NCBI RefSeq assembly: GCF_905397395.1
Contig: NZ_CAJPVH010000039.1
Span: forward strand, 1-55,219
From: Cupriavidus campinensis
GTDB taxonomy: Bacteria > Pseudomonadota > Gammaproteobacteria > Burkholderiales > Burkholderiaceae
Direction: 5' to 3'
Length of the DNA stretch: 55,219 nt
Made by a program: the position numbers and the translations under genes. Shown here piece by piece: positions 52,987-55,219 of the stretch (positions are counted from its first letter, which is position 1; each line of letters opens with the position of its first letter). The notes under the pieces are model-generated. The model was given only the letters and a program-made list of their open reading frames with translations. It was not told the origin of the DNA and ran no database searches.

Positions 52987-54480
52987 TTGAGCACCACCCT
53001 CTACGTCCGCCTGCCGCAACGGCCGCACGACCAGCCGCAACCGTGGCAGTTTGGCGCCATGGCGTTTGCCTTGGTCCGCACGCCGGTGGCGGACAAGAGC
53101 CGCCGTCCGGGCCTGCCGCACGCCCCCGAACTGTTGCGCGAAGGCCACGCCTTGGCCGCCGACATGCCGGCGGCGGACCGCCTGGTGCTGATCGTGGCCG
53201 CCAGCGACGTGCTGCTGACCACGGCGATGGTGCCCCCGCTGCCCCCCGCGCGGCTGCGGCTGGCCCTGCCGAACCTGGTCGAGGACATGCTGGCGACGGA
53301 CGCCGCCCCGTGCCATATCGCGCTCGGGCCGGCGCTGGACCCAGCGGCCACCGCCCGTGGCGCGCGCCGCCGCCTGCTGATGGTGACGGACCGCGCCTGG
53401 CTGCGCGCCGCGCTCGACAATTTCGCCGAACACAAGCACCGCCGCCGCCACGTAGTGGCTGCGCAGCTTTGCCTGCCGCTGCCGGAACCGGTCGAGGCAG
53501 TGCCCGCCGACGCCGAGGCGCCCGAGCCGGTGTTAGCTGGCGCCGGCGCTGCCCAGCCGGCTCCGGCCGTCCCGGTATCGAAGCCTGTCGTCCCGGTCCA
53601 ACCGGCCACGTTGATCGTGGAAGCGGCTGCTACGGCACTTTCGCAATCCGCCTCGCTGCTCGACGTCACGGCCACCGCCACGACGGAAGCAACGCGCATG
53701 TGGCAGCTCACCGCCCGCACCGGCCAGTACGAAGGCTTCGGCCTGTTGCTGGGCGATGCCGCGCTGGCGGCCTGGCAGGCGCTCGCCCCGGCCGGCCAAT
53801 GGCATGGCGATGCCACGGCGCGCGCCCACGCCCCGGTGCCGGCGCTCCGCGCGCAGCCCACGGTTACCCGCGCCTCGCGGATTTCCGAAACCTGGCGCAT
53901 CTGGCTGACCGGCGCCGAAGAATGCCTGCAGAATCCCCAGCTCGACCTCGCCCAGTTCGAGTTCGCGCAGGGCCGCATGGATCGCTGGAACCTGCGCGCG
54001 TGGCGCCTGCCCGTGGCGCTGGCCGTCGGCCTGCTGCTGGTGCAGATCATCGGCACGAATATCCAGTGGCTGCTGCTGCGCAACGAGGCGAAGCGGGTCG
54101 AGGCCGCGCAGGCGGACCTGCTCCACACCGCCTTCCCCAATGTGCCGCAGATCGCCGAGCCGCCGCTGCTGATGCGCCGCCAGGTGGAACAGCTGCGCAC
54201 GGCGAGCGGGCGCAGCGTGCCGGGCGATTTCCTGCCGCTGGCCGATGGCTTCGCGCGCGGCGCCCAGCAGTTGCCGCCTGATGCGCTGCTGGCGCTCGAG
54301 TACCGTGCGGGCACGCTCTATGTGACGCTGAAACCCGGCACCAACACCGGCGCGCTGCGCAACGCGGTGCGCCAGACCGGCCTGCAGATGGAAGAAGACA
54401 AGAATCCGCCGGACGCCGCACGCGGCGGCAGCTCGCCCCCGCAGGGCGCCACGCGCTGGATCGTGAAGGCTGCATCATGA
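52987..54480 (+). CDS. gspL: type II secretion inner-membrane protein GspL
   Basis: 497 residues starting from TTG 52987 (STTLYVRLPQRP, the usual GspL opening), with TTAGG just upstream. The cytoplasmic actin-like part (about 1-335) binds GspE; a transmembrane helix follows (LPVALAVGLLLVQIIGTNIQWLLL, about 342-365) and then a periplasmic domain. A 190-bp gap separates it from gspK, holding a hairpin and a tandem GACGAATGTCG repeat. ATGA overlap with gspM. Confidence 0.93.
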   Translation: MSTTLYVRLPQRPHDQPQPWQFGAMAFALVRTPVADKSRRPGLPHAPELLREGHALAADMPAADRLVLIVAASDVLLTTAMVPPLPPARLRLALPNLVEDMLATDAAPCHIALGPALDPAATARGARRRLLMVTDRAWLRAALDNFAEHKHRRRHVVAAQLCLPLPEPVEAVPADAEAPEPVLAGAGAAQPAPAVPVSKPVVPVQPATLIVEAAATALSQSASLLDVTATATTEATRMWQLTARTGQYEGFGLLLGDAALAAWQALAPAGQWHGDATARAHAPVPALRAQPTVTRASRISETWRIWLTGAEECLQNPQLDLAQFEFAQGRMDRWNLRAWRLPVALAVGLLLVQIIGTNIQWLLLRNEAKRVEAAQADLLHTAFPNVPQIAEPPLLMRRQVEQLRTASGRSVPGDFLPLADGFARGAQQLPPDALLALEYRAGTLYVTLKPGTNTGALRNAVRQTGLQMEEDKNPPDAARGGSSPPQGATRWIVKAAS

Positions 54481-55067
54481 AGATTTCGCGCCCTTCCACC
54501 CGGCCCAGCACCGTTTCCGCCCTGTCCGCCCGCTTCGCGCGCCTGAAGCCGCGCGTGCCGGAACGCTGGCGCGAACGCTTCGATGCCTTCTGGAACGCCC
54601 GCAACCCGCGCGAGCAGGCCATCCTTGGCGGCGGCGCCGTGTTGCTGGTGCTCGTCTTCGGCTACCTGCTGCTGTGGGAACCGGCCGCCGATGGCCGTGC
54701 CCGCCTGAACCGCAACCTGCCGCAGATGCGCGCGGACCTCGCCGAGATGGAAACGCTGGCGCACGAGGCACGCGGCCTGGCCGCCAGCCCGGCGCCCACG
54801 CTGCGCGGCGATGCGCTGACCCAGGCGCTGCAGGACAGCATGGGCCAGCACGGCCTGAAACCGACCCGGCTGGCGCCGACCGGCGACAATGCCGTGCAGC
54901 TCCAACTCGACAAAGTGCCGTTCGGCGCGGTAGCCGGCTGGCTCCAGGACGTACGCGCGCAGCAGCGGCTCAAGGTGGTCGATGCCCGCATCGCCTACGT
55001 GGGCGCCACGGCGCTGGTCAACGTGACCGCCACACTCCAAGGCCCCGGCTCGGGCGGCCGCAACTGA
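54477..55067 (+). CDS. gspM: type II secretion protein GspM
   Basis: 196 residues: a basic N-terminus, one transmembrane helix (EQAILGGGAVLLVLVFGYLLLW, about 43-65), then a ferredoxin-like periplasmic domain (LQLDKVPFGAVAGWLQDV). It partners GspL in the inner-membrane platform. Overlaps gspL and gspN. Confidence 0.93.
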   Translation: MKISRPSTRPSTVSALSARFARLKPRVPERWRERFDAFWNARNPREQAILGGGAVLLVLVFGYLLLWEPAADGRARLNRNLPQMRADLAEMETLAHEARGLAASPAPTLRGDALTQALQDSMGQHGLKPTRLAPTGDNAVQLQLDKVPFGAVAGWLQDVRAQQRLKVVDARIAYVGATALVNVTATLQGPGSGGRN

Positions 55068-55219
55068 TGGTCCGGCTGGAATCGCTGCGTCTGACGCGCC
55101 GGCGCGCGCCCGTGGCGCATGGCTGGAAGCGCGTGCGCTGGGCCCTGCTGGGCGTGGCCACGGTAGCCGTGACGGTGGCGGCCTGCGCGCCCGCCGCGTG
55201 GCTGGCCGAAAGCGTGGCC
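55067..55219 (+). CDS. gspN: type II secretion protein GspN (5' part)
   Basis: Only the first 51 codons are in the window. A basic start (MVRLESLRLTRRRA) and one hydrophobic helix (WALLGVATVAVTVAACAPAAWLA) fit GspN, and its place after gspM in a TGATG overlap makes the call. The rest runs off the end. Confidence 0.8.
   Translation, partial: MVRLESLRLTRRRAPVAHGWKRVRWALLGVATVAVTVAACAPAAWLAESVA

Overview
The window looks like the chromosome of a betaproteobacterium of the Burkholderiales, most likely Cupriavidus or a close Ralstonia relative. The reasons are very high GC with strong third-position GC in the flanks, the paaABCDE gene order, a flavohemoprotein/NsrR pair, a Burkholderiales-style type II secretion set with gspC away from gspGHIJKLMN, and several MocR, FUSC and Usp-type proteins usual in that group. 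All calls come from reading the sequence and translations; no database search was run.

Layout. (1) 1-5.3 kb is ordinary core DNA: a DUF488 protein, a fused SpmA/SpmB-like membrane protein, a candidate small RNA with its own promoter and terminator (about 2.0 kb), a FUSC-family transporter, a DUF1488 protein and a universal stress protein. (2) 5.3-36 kb is a mosaic island of visibly lower GC and loosely packed genes. It holds a single-HKD phospholipase D-like nuclease, a GIY-YIG-like domain fused to a glycine-rich membrane tail, a frameshifted helix-turn-helix gene, a Septu-type pair (ptuA ATPase plus ptuB HNH nuclease), a Tn7-like transposition operon (TnsA-like, TniA/TnsB, TniB/TnsC, TniQ), a HAD phosphatase, a RloC-like AAA/anticodon-nuclease candidate, an AhpD-like/MocR divergent pair, an McrB with an EVE-like domain inside its AAA module plus McrC, a run of small unrecognised genes resembling orphan immunity genes (DUF6714, DUF6869 and others), a DUF3606 protein, a decayed remnant of a second mcrB, another universal stress protein and a serine beta-lactamase-like protein. 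(3) 36.1-41.8 kb is the phenylacetyl-CoA epoxidase operon paaABCDE followed by a DUF1835 gene and a TetR-type regulator (PaaR-like), with a perfect 14-bp palindrome inside the paaA promoter. (4) 41.8-55.2 kb is core again: a KefC-type K+/H+ antiporter with its KefF/KefG-like oxidoreductase, a GNAT acetyltransferase, an Lrp/AsnC regulator, an EF-hand secreted protein, gspC, the NO-detoxifying hmp and its regulator nsrR, and gspG-H-I-J-K-L-M with the start of gspN running off the window.

How the genes work together. The island carries at least three systems expected to restrict phage or foreign DNA by different means: Septu (ATPase-gated HNH), McrBC (modified-DNA restriction, probably with an EVE reader module) and a RloC-like tRNase candidate. 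There are also two lone nuclease-type proteins and a transposition module that could explain how part of the set moved. Related 33-bp sequences on both sides of mcrBC and a broken mcrB fragment about 5 kb further on suggest repeated gain and loss. The paa operon makes a reactive ring epoxide from phenylacetyl-CoA, and the Kef pair convergent with it is a known type of electrophile-protection system. The T2SS pseudopilin genes form one tightly overlapping operon, and nsrR-hmp sits between gspC and gspG.
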